Assembly (NCBI GenBank): GCA_947095535.1
Contig: OX352773.1
Span: 73,240,591-73,304,590 of the forward strand
Direction: 5' to 3'
DNA from: Poecilobothrus nobilitatus
Taxonomy: Eukaryota > Arthropoda > Insecta > Diptera > Dolichopodidae
Length of the DNA: 64,000 bases
Shown here: piece after piece, positions 1 through 10,421 of the stretch
Layout: each line of letters begins with the position of its first letter
Numbering within the stretch: position 1 is the stretch's first letter
Made by a program: the position numbers and the translations under genes
Notes under the pieces: generated by a model
The model's input: only the letters and a program-made list of their open reading frames with translations
Database searches by the model: none
What the model was told of the DNA's origin: nothing

Positions 1-296
1 TTTTTCCAAAAAATGATTTACTGGAAATATTTAAAGTTTTATATCAAAAAAAAAAAAAAAGAAAAAAAAAAATAATTATATCGTATTTTTTGATGACATT
101 TATTGTTTTTTTTTTTTTCCTTTTGTGTTTAAATCTTGGATATTTTCCTAGAATATTTTTTATATCTATACTTAATTATTAGGAGTTTAAATTTTCATTT
201 AGAACACTATTACAAATTAGAAACAATGACAGTTAAATAGAAAAAAGAATGTTTATCAAGTAGTAATTCTCGTATATTTAGAAAAAATAGGTTTTT
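1..296. other. AT-rich non-coding DNA
   Basis: Poly-A and poly-T runs with no open frame or repeat that I could match elsewhere in the window. Confidence 0.6.
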
Positions 297-425
297 ATTT
301 CTTTACGAGAGTCGGTGGAAAACTTTAAAAAAAGTTATCTAGAGAAATACGGCATATAGCAATGTTAAACTTTAACCAACCAAAATAACTGATTTTAAAA
401 CCACACTTTTAAGGTTCTTTAATCT
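297..425 (-). mobile_element. Family B repeat, truncated copy
   Basis: Read on the minus strand, this matches the 3' half of the copies at 37880-38212 and 41600-41890. It has the block GGTTTTAAAAnTG, the phrase TTGGTTGGTTAnAGT, then TTTTCCACCG near the end, followed by A's (T's at 293-300 on the plus strand). The 5' half is missing. It lies directly beside a second, different copy in the same orientation. Confidence 0.5.
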
Positions 426-426
426 T

Positions 427-640
427 TAGTTCAAGGGTTTTTTCTAAGGGAGGTGGGAATCTTTCAAAGACACCAAGAATTTCCCCTTGGTAGTGTCAGA
501 TTTTTACTGACTAAACCCACCTCTCCCTTTAGCCAATATAATGGATGAAACCCTTACATGATGATGCAGTATCTTAGCTGGGGAGTAGGGATAGGAAAGA
601 ATAGGAAATGGATGCAGAATATTGAATTGGGAGTGGGACT
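427..640 (-). mobile_element. Family B repeat, GAGAGGTGGG subfamily
   Basis: On the minus strand it carries AAAGGGAGAGGTGGGTTTAG, then CTACCAAGGGGA, then TTCTTGGTGTCTTT, then CCCACCTCCCTT. This is the same order as the plus-strand copy at 35075-35175. ACCAAG and CTTGGT form a small conserved hairpin. The stretch 575-640 (TAGGGATAGGAAAGAATAGG on the plus strand) is the complement of the C/T-rich 5' module seen before the core at 3404-3441, so this copy is longer than its neighbour. Confidence 0.5.
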
Positions 641-706
641 CTAAGGAAACAATGAATTCGCCTATTATTACTATTTTGTTAATAGTGACTATAGCCGTTA
701 CAACAG

Positions 707-904
707 TTACAACATGCACTAGTATATAACATCTTACTGCATGAGGTACTTATTGAAGGAAAACCCCCACTGTCACTGTAACAGCTATTATTATTGGTAT
801 TAGTATTCTTATTAATATTATTATTTTACTACTATTTTTACTATTTTAAGTCAGGGCCATCAGTGGATTACAACGTGCAGTAGTATATAAAACTTTCCTG
901 CATG
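707..904. repeat. Two direct repeats 161 bp apart
   Basis: TTACAACATGCACTAGTATA (707-726) recurs with two substitutions at 868-887, and both are followed a few bases later by CTGCATGA. Between them is ATT-rich DNA. A diverged tandem duplication or part of an unrecognised repeat. Confidence 0.5.
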
Positions 905-906
905 AT

Positions 907-1165
907 ATAACCAAGATATACCTTCCAGTAGTTATTACTATTATTATTACAATTATTATTACAATTATTATTACAATTATTATTACAATTATTATTATTA
1001 GTAGAGTTATTATTATTATTATTACTATTATTATTATTACTATTAATTATGAGATATGGAATTACTACATATTTTTTATTTTTATGACCTGTCCCGGGTT
1101 TAAACCCAAGACCCTTTGATAAAAAGGTTGGCGACTTAACCACTACGCCATGAGTCAGTTTGGTT
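907..1165 (-). mobile_element. tRNA-derived SINE, second family
   Basis: On the minus strand, 1165-1085 contains a box A-like GGCGTAGTGGTTAAG and, about 30 bases later, a box B-like GGGTTTAAACCC. This is the split internal promoter expected of a tRNA-derived RNA polymerase III unit. After the head come an AT-rich body and a (TAA)n tail at 925-1047. It differs from SINE-A in head and body. A plain tRNA gene is unlikely because the acceptor and anticodon stems do not pair well. Confidence 0.55.
925..1047. repeat. ATT microsatellite with a 12-bp higher-order unit
   Basis: (ATT)n in which TTACAATTATTA recurs about four times before the run returns to plain ATT. It forms the A/T-rich tail of the SINE-like element whose head is at 1085-1165. 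The long asparagine-rich reading frame across it on the minus strand is an artefact. Confidence 0.85.
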
Positions 1166-2930
1166 TCAGGAATACGGATATAAAAGCGATTTTTGGTGCA
1201 ATGAGGTTTAAGAAAATTAGGAATATGGAGAATGAAGTTTAAAATTTTGAGTGGATACATTAACTGTTTTATTTCTTTAGATCTCAACAGTATGGCGGTA
1301 GCTATAGTGAAGTTAGTTTTATGCAAATTAATGCGAAATGTAAAGAACTTTTACAATTTTTTGAACTGCGCTAATTACTTTGCGCGGAACGTTATTTTTT
1401 TTAAATAGAATGAAAAGAGGTCAGATTTCATACTTTTTTTTAGTTTTTTAAAAGCATGTGTTGAAAATTGAGAAAATTATACATTTTACTGAATCTTTAC
1501 CATAATTTGTCATTATAAATAAATTTTTTTGTTTTAAGAAACATTTTTTAAGTAATTTTTTAAGCGACTAAGCAATTGATACTCCTTTGTCGAATTTCTT
1601 TATAGAGTCTAAGTAAATAGATTAAGAATTTTTATTATATATTATTTTTAATTCTGGGTTGCTTATATGGTAAAGATATAAATTCTATATTTATGGGTTG
1701 TATGATATAAATTGTATATTTATGGCCATGTCCAAGTTGAATCATCAAAATATTATTCGTACATTACTTTATAAAGCTTAATAATTTCTTCTTTCTTAAG
1801 CTGCTCCAATACAATTCAGTTTTTATTAGAGTTAAAAGGGAACAGTTTTATGTTCGAAGAAATAAGAGGAGTACTAAAGATTAAAGGGGACTAAAAAATT
1901 TGACAATAAGAATTTTCTGAATAGAACATTAACATTTATATTCATAATATACTTTTATTTTAACTTTTAATTTTATTTGGATTGGAATAAAGGATGTTGC
2001 AGAAATACATGCTTTATTCCAATCTGAACAACCTTCAATTTCTTTCTTTAACCTTGTTTATTAAAAGATTCAATTTTTCGGGTAATAAAAGGTTTATTTG
2101 TTAAAGGTTCAACGTTGATAATAGTTCATCTTTTGAAATATAGTTTTATTCAAAACTATTTTTTTTTTGTTTAGACCTTACAGTTTACTGGATCAACTTT
2201 ATATTTTTATTGCTTTTAGTTCGAATTTTAATTCTCATAATTTAATTCTTTATTATTTGCTTTTTCTAATTTTCCAGTAGTTGATAAAGTGGAGCTGGTT
2301 AAAGGTTAGCGTCTTGTCTTCTTTTGTAGTTAATTCGGTGTTTTTCTTTTTGTTATTGTTTTTATATTTTGTCTTTTTTCTTGTTTCTTGTTGTCTAGTT
2401 TTATTTTTCGAAATTACTAATGTTTTTTAATGACAATATTTTAAATGTGCGATAACTACCTAACACGTTTAAAATGTGTAAATTTTTATGGATTCTTAGA
2501 AATTGGTTTTTATAATTTTAGGTTATGGTTTTTGTGCTCTATTTTCATATGAAAAAGATTTTTGATTAATATTTAAATTGATATAAAAAACAAAAAAAAT
2601 TTTTTTTTTTTTTGTAAAAAAAACTTAGAATTTAATGGAAAAATAAGTGATATAAAACAAAATTATATTGTTTTAAAATATTACGTGGTTTAATAGGACG
2701 CTTACAAATTCGATTGTTAAAATTTTATGAAATACATATGTACAAATGAAATTAAATAAAAAAAAAAGTCGGAAAAAAATTAATTACACAAGTTATTGAG
2801 AAAAAAATGTTTGTTAATTCGAATCGTTAAATATTTCTTTATTCTTTATTATTTCAATTATTTTAATAGTATTTAAAATATTTAATTTTAGTTTTATTAT
2901 TATGATTTTTACAGCTAAAATATAAAAAAT
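1166..2930. other. AT-rich non-coding DNA
   Basis: No gene found. The only marked structure is the hairpin at 1976-2028. The rest is runs of A and T and short degenerate repeats, typical of the window background. Confidence 0.6.
1976..2028. repeat. Near-perfect hairpin
   Basis: GATTGGAATAAAG (1980-1992) is the exact reverse complement of CTTTATTCCAATC (2012-2024), with a 19-base loop. Two G-T and two A-T pairs extend the stem outward to 17 pairs. It could be a degraded MITE or a transcribed hairpin; nothing else supports a function. Confidence 0.6.
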
Positions 2931-3239
2931 TTAAATTTTAACAAAATCCTCACCTGCTTCAGTATATTTTGTTTCTACTTGAATAGTTAGGGTCATTTTA
3001 CTTCGATTCATATGTTTCACTAATTTTAATGGTTTCGCCGTGTTTAGATTATGTAACGATACATTCTTCATCAGGTTCAGAATAGTGTACAATGCACACA
3101 TTTGGGTAGAAACCTCACAAATAGCATTGAGATCATCCCATTGCTACCTCAACTCTGGTTCTACCATGTCATCGACGGATCCTTAGAGCACTCACTCTAT
3201 TTTATGGATATTTTCTTGGTATAAGAAGCTTTTCAGAGG
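2931..3239 (-). pseudogene. Unrecognised protein-like fragment with in-frame stops
   Basis: Read on the minus strand from 3239, one frame gives about 100 codons of varied amino-acid composition, quite unlike the F/K/N-rich junk frames around it. It includes SVDDMVEPELR and, after a stop, WDDLNAICEVSTQMCALYT, and ends GEDFVKI before TAA at 2933-2931. Three stops (TGA, TAA, TAG) interrupt the first half; the last 67 codons or so are open. I do not recognise the family. A CAG|GTGAGG splice-donor match sits at 2954/2953, so the open part could be a real exon, but no pyrimidine tract precedes a suitable acceptor. The stops favour a dead gene copy or an old transposon protein. Confidence 0.4.
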
Positions 3240-3349
3240 AAAAAAAAAACTTTAATGTCTGCTCTTTAAAAATTTTTTTTCCATTCCCAAATTACATAGC
3301 TCCGCCCATGAAAATTCATTTGTAATGCAAACAGCGCAAATATGGAGTA

Positions 3350-3624
3350 GCTTGCCGCCAAAGTAACCACAACGTGTATGATATCCTCCCAACATCCAGT
3401 AACTTCCTATATATTCCTATTTCCTTTATCCCTATTACTTTGTTTCTATTTTCTCAGTTTCTAAACGAAAAAATACATTGTACTTGTACCATAGCTTCTA
3501 ACCTAATGCTTGGTTTAAAAGGGAGGTGGCAGTTAGTTGGATAGAATCCAAATCTACCCATGAGAATTCGCGCGTTGATCTCATTGGTGCCATTTCAAGA
3601 TTTCCACCTACCCTTACAAAAAAA
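3350..3624 (+). mobile_element. Family B repeat
   Basis: A C/T-rich 5' module (TTCCTATATATTCCTATTTC at 3404-3423) is followed by TTCTAACCTAATGCTTGGTT and a core that starts AAAAGGGAGGTGG and ends TTTCCACCTACCCTTAC, then an A tail at 3618-3624. Module order and tail match the copies at 28200, 37880 and 41600. The A tail on every plus-strand copy suggests spread through RNA. Confidence 0.6.
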
Positions 3625-4146
3625 TACTTCTAAAAGTAGAATGATTCGACTCAAACCCTTATTATTTCGATTATAAATATTGACTGCTCTTATTATTTTA
3701 TTTTATGTATAGGTATCTATTTAGATTAAAATACCTAGATACATATTTAATATTTTACTGTTATAGAAGTTATAAAATATGATAATTGAATTAAACGAAT
3801 AAGTTAGTATTTTATTGAGTGTAATTGACTAGCATGAAGCGATACAAATCATCTAAAGTTGAACAGGTTTATGGGAGAAAGTATTATGGAAACATTAATT
3901 TATTGGAATAATTAAGTGATATATTTACTCTTTTGTCATCAAATAAAAATAAGCCATAAAAAACACGGTCTTCCAAAATTTAAAACGGTTTTAAAATTAT
4001 ACGTTCGCGTTATTTTTCAAGCAAATATAGAAATGAAAAAATCAGAATAATTGTTTCCAAGCGCATATTGTAAGTGTAAGAGTTGAATAACAAATTCATG
4101 ATTTCAACAAGTAAAAATAACAGTAAGTCGATGCAACCGACTTATT
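3625..4146. other. AT-rich non-coding DNA
   Basis: No open frame, no repeat shared with the rest of the window. Confidence 0.55.
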
Positions 4147-5275
4147 TATACCCTACACCTAAAACATTCAAATTAAATTAAAAATCCATAAGTTATTTTA
4201 GTTAGGTATTTAATACAAGCTAAAAAAAATAAATGCTGTTACAACCTTTGTACAAAATTTCAGGTTTCTATCTTTATTACATTCGAAAATATGATTGTTA
4301 GGTCTTGGGAAGTGTGTGAGGGCACGCGGACCACCACCCCAATTCATCTCAAATTTTAGAGACATCAACAGGGTAAAACATTCTTATATCAAATTTCAAG
4401 TTTATATATTTATTAATTTCGAAGATATGCTTGTTTGGTCTTAGGAGTTGTGTGGCAGATACCCGAACAACCATTCTAATTCATCTTAAATTTTGGACAA
4501 ATCAGGGATTCAGGAAACAACACCCTTGTACCAAATTTGAAGTTTCTGTCTTTATTAATTTCGAAGATATGCTTGTTCGGTTTTGGGAGTTGTATGGGAG
4601 GTACCCGAACGACCACTCCAATTCATCTCAAATTTTAGGCAAATCAGGGATTTAGGAAACAGCACCCTCGTATCAAATTTGAGGTTCCTATCTTTATTAA
4701 TTTCGAAGATATGCATGTTCGGTTTTGGGAGTTGTATGGGAGGTACCCGAACGACCACTTCATCTCAAATTTTGGACAAATCAGGGATTCAGGAAACAGC
4801 ACCCACCTATCAAATTTGAAGTTCCTATCTTTATTAATTTCGAAGATATGCATGTTCGGTTTTGGGAGTTGTATGGGAGGTACCCGAACAACCACTCCAC
4901 TTCATCTCCAATTTTGGGGATATCAGGGATTCAGAAAAACACACCCTCGTACAAAATTTTAAGTTTCTATCTTTATTAATTTCGAAAATATGCGTATTAG
5001 GTTTGGAAGTTGTATGGGAGGTACTCGAACGCATGGTCCGATTTCGCCCATTTACAATCCTCGCCTTACCTTAGTCATTGTTAACCTACAATATAAATTT
5101 CATCAAGATAGCATCATTATTTTTTGAGTTATCGTGCGTACGGACGGACGGACATCGCTAAATCGACTCCTGCGGTGATCCTGATTCAGAATATATATAC
5201 ATGTCTATACCTAACTCGCTTTCTTTTGGTATATTTAATGTGTTTCTTTCTTCTATACTTAATGTGTAGGGTATA
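4147..5275. mobile_element. Non-autonomous element with 12-bp TIRs and internal tandem array
   Basis: The left end TATACCCTACAC (4147-4158) is the exact inverted complement of GTGTAGGGTATA (5264-5275). Inside are the 142-bp array (4255-5045) and, near the right end, CGGACGGACGGACATCG (5142-5158) followed by CTAAATCGACTC. A TATACCC terminus with a GGAC/GTCC run and 'ATCGACT' is a combination I associate with abundant repeats in fly genomes. There is no transposase frame. A target-site duplication is not clear; flanks are TTATT and ATAAT. Confidence 0.65.
4255..5045. repeat. Tandem array, 142-bp unit, about 5.5 copies
   Basis: TTTCGAAGATATGC-type landmarks fall at 4284, 4421, 4563, 4705, 4842 and 4984, giving periods of 137, 142, 142, 137 and 142 bp. 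The units share TCTTTATTAATTTCGAAGAT, GTTGTATGGGAGGTACCCGA and ACAAATCAGGGATTCAGGAA. The middle units are most alike, and the first and last are most diverged, as expected from unequal exchange. The stack of overlapping 60-85-codon frames here is a by-product of the repeat and is not coding. Confidence 0.9.
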
Positions 5276-7480
5276 ATAATGTGGTTAATAAGAGTTTAGA
5301 GGGGGCAATTCACAACTATTTTTAGTGGTTTTTTGGCTAAAATATTTATGAAAAAAAATAATTAGAAAGGATCTTATAATTGTTTACAAAATTAGAGTTA
5401 TACCTACACTTTTTTAAAATATGTTTTTACAATATAATATATATGTATGGAATTTCGAATTAGTAGTGTTTTTATATTTGAAAAAGAGGAGATTTTGGAG
5501 AGCTTTTTTTAAAAAATCTTAAAAAACTAAAAAAAAAAGAAAAATAGATATTGTTGACGTAAAAAAAGTTAATTGGAATGAAAAAATAACTCATTGAATA
5601 TGGGAACTTTAATATAGCTAATGTCAAATATAATAATGTCCGCAATTGTGCCAGAGAGTCCAAATGCTTTGTTTATGCCTGAGCAGTGTTAAAATTGCTA
5701 TGGGATGCAACATCAAAATTTTTAATACGAAATTTCTTCTCAGTTACTTAAAAAAATAAATAAAATTATAGCGTTTTGATTTATTTTTGGACACTTTATT
5801 ATTATCTTCAACAAAAGTAGTTAAAAAAAAGTGCAAAATATTAATTGTAATATATCGGATTACGGAGCTATTAAATATTCAGACTATCGGAACGGATGAA
5901 TAAATACATGAACTATAAAAAAAAATATCGAAAAACCACTGAATTTTAAAGTTAGTTTAAAATAAAATGAGGCAACTGTAGAGCTTGAAGATATTTACTT
6001 AAATATTTAAATTTATTATGGTACAACGGGATTATATTTATAGCCAGTTAACACATTTCTTGCAAATATGGAATATTAGAAGATATTTACTTAATAGTGT
6101 ATTTCGAAAACTTAAAACACACATAATTAAAAAAAAAACATAAACTATGGTTCTTTCGAAAATATTAAAAGTCGAATAAAATGAAGTTCCAGTATGCGAA
6201 AGGCTCTTACTCTTGATTGTAAAAATATTTTAATTTAATTTAATTAAGTCTTATAATAAATTTAAATAATTTTCTGTAGTGTAACATTCAAACATACAAA
6301 ATAAAAATTATATTGATTTTGTTAGAAAATCAATACTACATCACCTTTTATTTATTATTCTGCATAAGATATTATATACCTATATACATATATATTTTAC
6401 CATTGTTTGAACTATTACTAACTATAACAATTTCTTAACGAATGACTTTACAACTTTTATTGATTAACATAAAACTTTAATTTAATTTTTTTTCTTTAAT
6501 TAATGAATAAAAAAAAAAAATTTTTTTTTATTTTTGCACTTAAATTTAAGCCTTTTTTTTTCTTCGTTTAAAAAACAATTAAATATTGTTTTTTTTTTCG
6601 TTTTTCGTTGAAACTTTTTTTTGTTTTTTGTTATTTTGATTAATTCAATTTTTGACTCTTTTTTTTCTTTTTTTTTTTTCTATTTAATTATCATATTGCG
6701 TGTAAATTTATTTTTAATTTTTTATTTTATTTTGAATATTCACTTATTTTTTGTTTTCAATGAAATTTCCTGTATTTTTTTTTTTCACATTTCTATATAT
6801 TTTTTTTTTTCTATATTATTTTGTTTTCTATTAAATTAAAAGTATAATATAGGAAATTTACATATCATGTTTTAAGAATTTCATATTTAATATGTATATA
6901 TATGTATATAAATTCTTTTTTTTAATAATCAAATATCATAAAGAAAATATCAATCACCTGTATATATATTAAAAATCTAAAGATACAAAAAAAAAAAATA
7001 AATAAAACAACAGTGCACAGGTAGTCTCAATACCAAAAAAAAAAAAAAAAATAGCAGAAAAAAAAGGGTTAATTGTTTTTGTTTTGATTGACTGAAATTT
7101 GAAATTTACATATAGAAAAGTCAGGATGAAAGGGATGATTGAAAAAATAATAGAAAAAAAAATATTAAAAATTTACTTAAGCCAAGTTTTTAACCAACAT
7201 GAGTTCTACAAGTAAGGAAAAAAAAATTTTTCCTAAAAATGAAAAGTAATGAAGGCTGGATTTTTATTTTCGTGTTATTATATGGGTGCGATTATTTAAA
7301 AAATAAAAATAATAATTTTGAAAGGAAAATACATAACTAAAAAAATTAATTAATCCTTAAACTATAAGATATAATGATTTTTCCTTGGTTTAATTTTTTA
7401 TTGTCTTTGAATACCTAAAATCTAAAAATACAACAAATACAAAAACTAATAATTTATTATATTAAACTAAAAATTTGTCT
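5276..7480. other. AT-rich non-coding DNA
   Basis: Long poly-A/poly-T stretches, TATATG microsatellite patches near 6890-6910, no supported gene. The phenylalanine-rich frame at 6621-6839 is poly-T read as codons. Confidence 0.6.
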
Positions 7481-7611
7481 AGATAATTGGTTTGCATTCG
7501 CATGAAACTGAGCTTGAAATCAAATCTCATTTTTCAAACAAAAACTATACTCTTTTTAAAAAAATTACATTTGAGTTCAAGCTCAGTTTTATGCATTCAA
7601 GCGATTATCTA
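7481..7611. mobile_element. Foldback MITE, 131 bp
   Basis: The two halves are inverted copies. AGATAATtg at the left edge mirrors CGATTATCT at the right, TGCATTCGCATGAAACTGAG mirrors CTCAGTTTTATGCATTCAAG, and TTGAAATCAAAT mirrors ATTTGAGTTCAA. The central 45 bp are AT-rich loop. One arm motif recurs at 62127-62160, so this is a family and not a single chance palindrome. Confidence 0.65.
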
Positions 7612-9070
7612 TGCAAGAAAAACTCTAAAATAGAAAAATGATGATCTTATTGGCTAAATGTATTAAGTCTATTATTTAAGTAATTTTATATTTAACATTA
7701 ATATAGAAAATATTATAAGTGTTATTAGAACAGAAATGAACTTATGCAAAAAATGAGAAGAAGGATCAAGAGTGACAATAGCAGAGCTCAAATTAGAAAC
7801 ATTAAGTTGCTTGAAGTATTTTTTGATAATAAGAGTGATTCTATTCGACTCAACAATAATTGCTTAATTTATTGATTGGTTGGATTGGTTGATTTATATA
7901 TGTGTAGGTTCGTAGCTTATTAAAGGTGCACAATGAATTAACACATTACAACACTTTATCCTTTATAACAATAAGATTAAAAACAAGTATAGTATCTATT
8001 TTTTTTGTTTTGCTACAAAATTTTTTTGAATTTCTAAAAAGTTTTCACGGATAAGGTCCTAACTAATATACTTTTCTAAATTTATATATACATAATTTAT
8101 ATAGGCATTAAATCAAAAGTTTTGAATAAATCTTTTCTGTAAATAGTAATGAAAACTATATTAAAACATTAATTCATGCTGATACTATAATAAATTACAA
8201 AAAAAAAATAAAAATAAAATGGAAAACTAAAAATCTTTGACATTTAATCATTATAAATAAAATAATTTTATACGTATATATATGTATACAATATTCCTAT
8301 ATATAAATCTATTTCTATATATATGTATACAATTAATGAAATACAAAATTTCGTTAATTGAATTTCAAAAAAAAACCAAAAAAAATAAAATGCTAATCAT
8401 TCTTATAATCATGATATAAAACGCTATTAAATAGTTATACAAATTTTTTTTTATAAATATCAAAGGGTTAAAAAAAATATTTTTTATATGTATGGTAATT
8501 TGAAGTAATATAATGTTAAATTTTTTGAAATGTACCTACTAAAATTAAAGGACATTTATTTGTTTTAATTAATTTAAATAATATTTACACGGTTTATTTT
8601 TTTTTTTTGTTTTTTTTTTTTTATATATTGATTATAATAGTAGTATTACATAATATGTATGTTTAATTAGAGTCTTCTGATTCTTAAAACTTTTTAATAC
8701 CTTTGAAATGAAAACGTCAAAATTATTATATTTGAAAAAAATAAAATTTCAAAATTGTGTTATATGAAATTTGAAAATTGTTTTACATTTGTTGTACTGT
8801 GTTGAAAATTTGAATTACATCTTAAAATTACCATTATTTTTTTCATTTCCCCAGATAGTAGCAGAAAGTAGCAAAAATTCGATATACTTATAGAAACTTT
8901 TATGTTTTTTTGTTAAATTTAAACCTTTCGCCTTTATTTGATCCGAATTTAAATATCAGACTCCTAAAGTTTTCTTTTCTATATAGCTAATAAAAAAAAA
9001 AAGTATCAGAAGCTTTTATTAGACTTTCCTTCCTGCTAATTAACATTTCTAATGCATTTTTTTATTGATT
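7612..9070. other. AT-rich non-coding DNA
   Basis: No gene or matched repeat. Contains TATATGTATA-type microsatellite patches around 8275-8330 and homopolymer runs. Confidence 0.6.
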
Positions 9071-9078
9071 AACTAATG

Positions 9079-9828
9079 GGTAACGTGAAATAAGACCCTG
9101 TGAAATAAAGACCATTGCGGTTGTTATTTCACATTTAATAATAATAGTAATAATAATAATAATAATAACAATAGTAATTGATATATAAGGCCCACATTGT
9201 GTTATATTTCTTTTTCATTTTAATCTACGGTTTCTTGAGATATAAAGACCGGGGTGTTATTTTTCATTCACTTTTCATTCACTTAAAACTCACTTTTGTA
9301 ATAGTCAAACCTGAAAAAAAATTGCAAAATAAAAATTTCATAGTAATAAAAAACATTTAACTTAAGAAGGATAAAAAAAAGTATATTATCGTTTTTCAGA
9401 ATATACATTTGGTGTTGTATCAATATTTAAATAAAATAAAATCTTTTATAAAATATGTGGCCTTAATAAGAGCTGATTAATTTCTATTTTTGTTACTTTC
9501 TTTTAAATTAAATAGATAATAAAAGAGTCAATTTATTTAAATTTTTATACAATACCATAATATCATGTATATTCCGAAAGAGAGCAATATATTTCTTTTT
9601 TTAAGTCAGTTTATTAAGACTTTTGCAATGAGAAGTAAAACATCTGGGCTTTATTTCACATATAAGTCGTATATTAAATTGAAAGAGAAATAACACCTAG
9701 GGCTTTGTTTATCATATTTTACCGTCTTATTTCACAATTACTAGAAGAAATAAGACCTCACGATATTTTTTCTTATTAAATGTGAAATAACAGCACTTTA
9801 TTTCGTAGGGCCTTATTTCATGTCACTG
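9079..9828. mobile_element. hAT-like non-autonomous DNA transposon with 8-bp TSD
   Basis: AACTAATG occurs immediately outside both ends (9071-9078 and 9829-9836), an 8-bp target duplication. The ends are inverted: GTAACGTGAAATAAGACCC at the left answers CTTATTTCATGTCACTG at the right, and a second inner block TGTTATTTCACATTTAATAA (from about 9121) answers TTATTAAATGTGAAATAACA (9773-9792). Read inward, the right end starts CAGTGACATGAAATAAG, and CAGTG ends with 8-bp duplications fit the hAT superfamily. TGAAATAAGACC-like motifs recur inside. There is no transposase frame, so it would need an element elsewhere for movement. Confidence 0.7.
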
Positions 9829-9836
9829 AACTAATG

Positions 9837-10408
9837 TAGTAAAGCTTTTAAAAAAAAATTACTGGAAAAAATTGTTTATTATTTTAATTAGAGCAGTTTA
9901 ATTTAATATTAAATTTAAACAGTTTTAGTTTGTTTGAAAAGCAACAAAAGAAACATAAAAAAAATATGCTCATAAAATGCACTAATATTGGTATACACTG
10001 ATTCGTGATAAAAACAAATTTGTATAGTTTTTAACATAGAAAAAAAGGTTTGGTTCAGTTAAAATCAAACGAATTTTACGATTATCATTAAAATTTTACG
10101 TCATACCCATATATTTCTTTTAATCTTAATGTTAAGAAGTTAATTCAAAACCCTTCTTTTCTATTGGCAATACTATCCAATTTACAATTTGCATTTATTC
10201 AAAAAGAATCTTTTCAAATTGGTATCTAATTTACCTTCCAAATTCTTCCTTTTGCACAATTTTTCTCCCTCATATCCTCCCTAACTTCATCCTCCACTTA
10301 GTCAAACTTACAATAACAATGCATAAAAGAAACATCAACACAATGATAAGAAAAACTTATTATTCAACTTTGGTGTTTGTATATTGGCAGCTATTGGTTT
10401 TATTTCAT
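9837..10408. other. AT-rich non-coding DNA
   Basis: No gene. 10200-10305 is unusually C-rich for the window (CTTCC/CTCCC patches) and resembles the C/T module in front of family B cores, but no core follows. Confidence 0.5.
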
Positions 10409-10421
10409 TTTCTTAAATTTT

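Noticed and set aside
1085..1165. Functional tRNA gene
   Set aside because: Internal promoter boxes are present but acceptor and anticodon stems do not close, and a SINE body with microsatellite tail follows.
868..1326. 152-codon minus-strand ORF rich in asparagine
   Set aside because: It is the ATT microsatellite and SINE head read as codons.
4431..5074. Seven overlapping 60-85-codon ORFs on both strands
   Set aside because: They repeat with the 142-bp tandem unit and change frame between units; no independent coding evidence.
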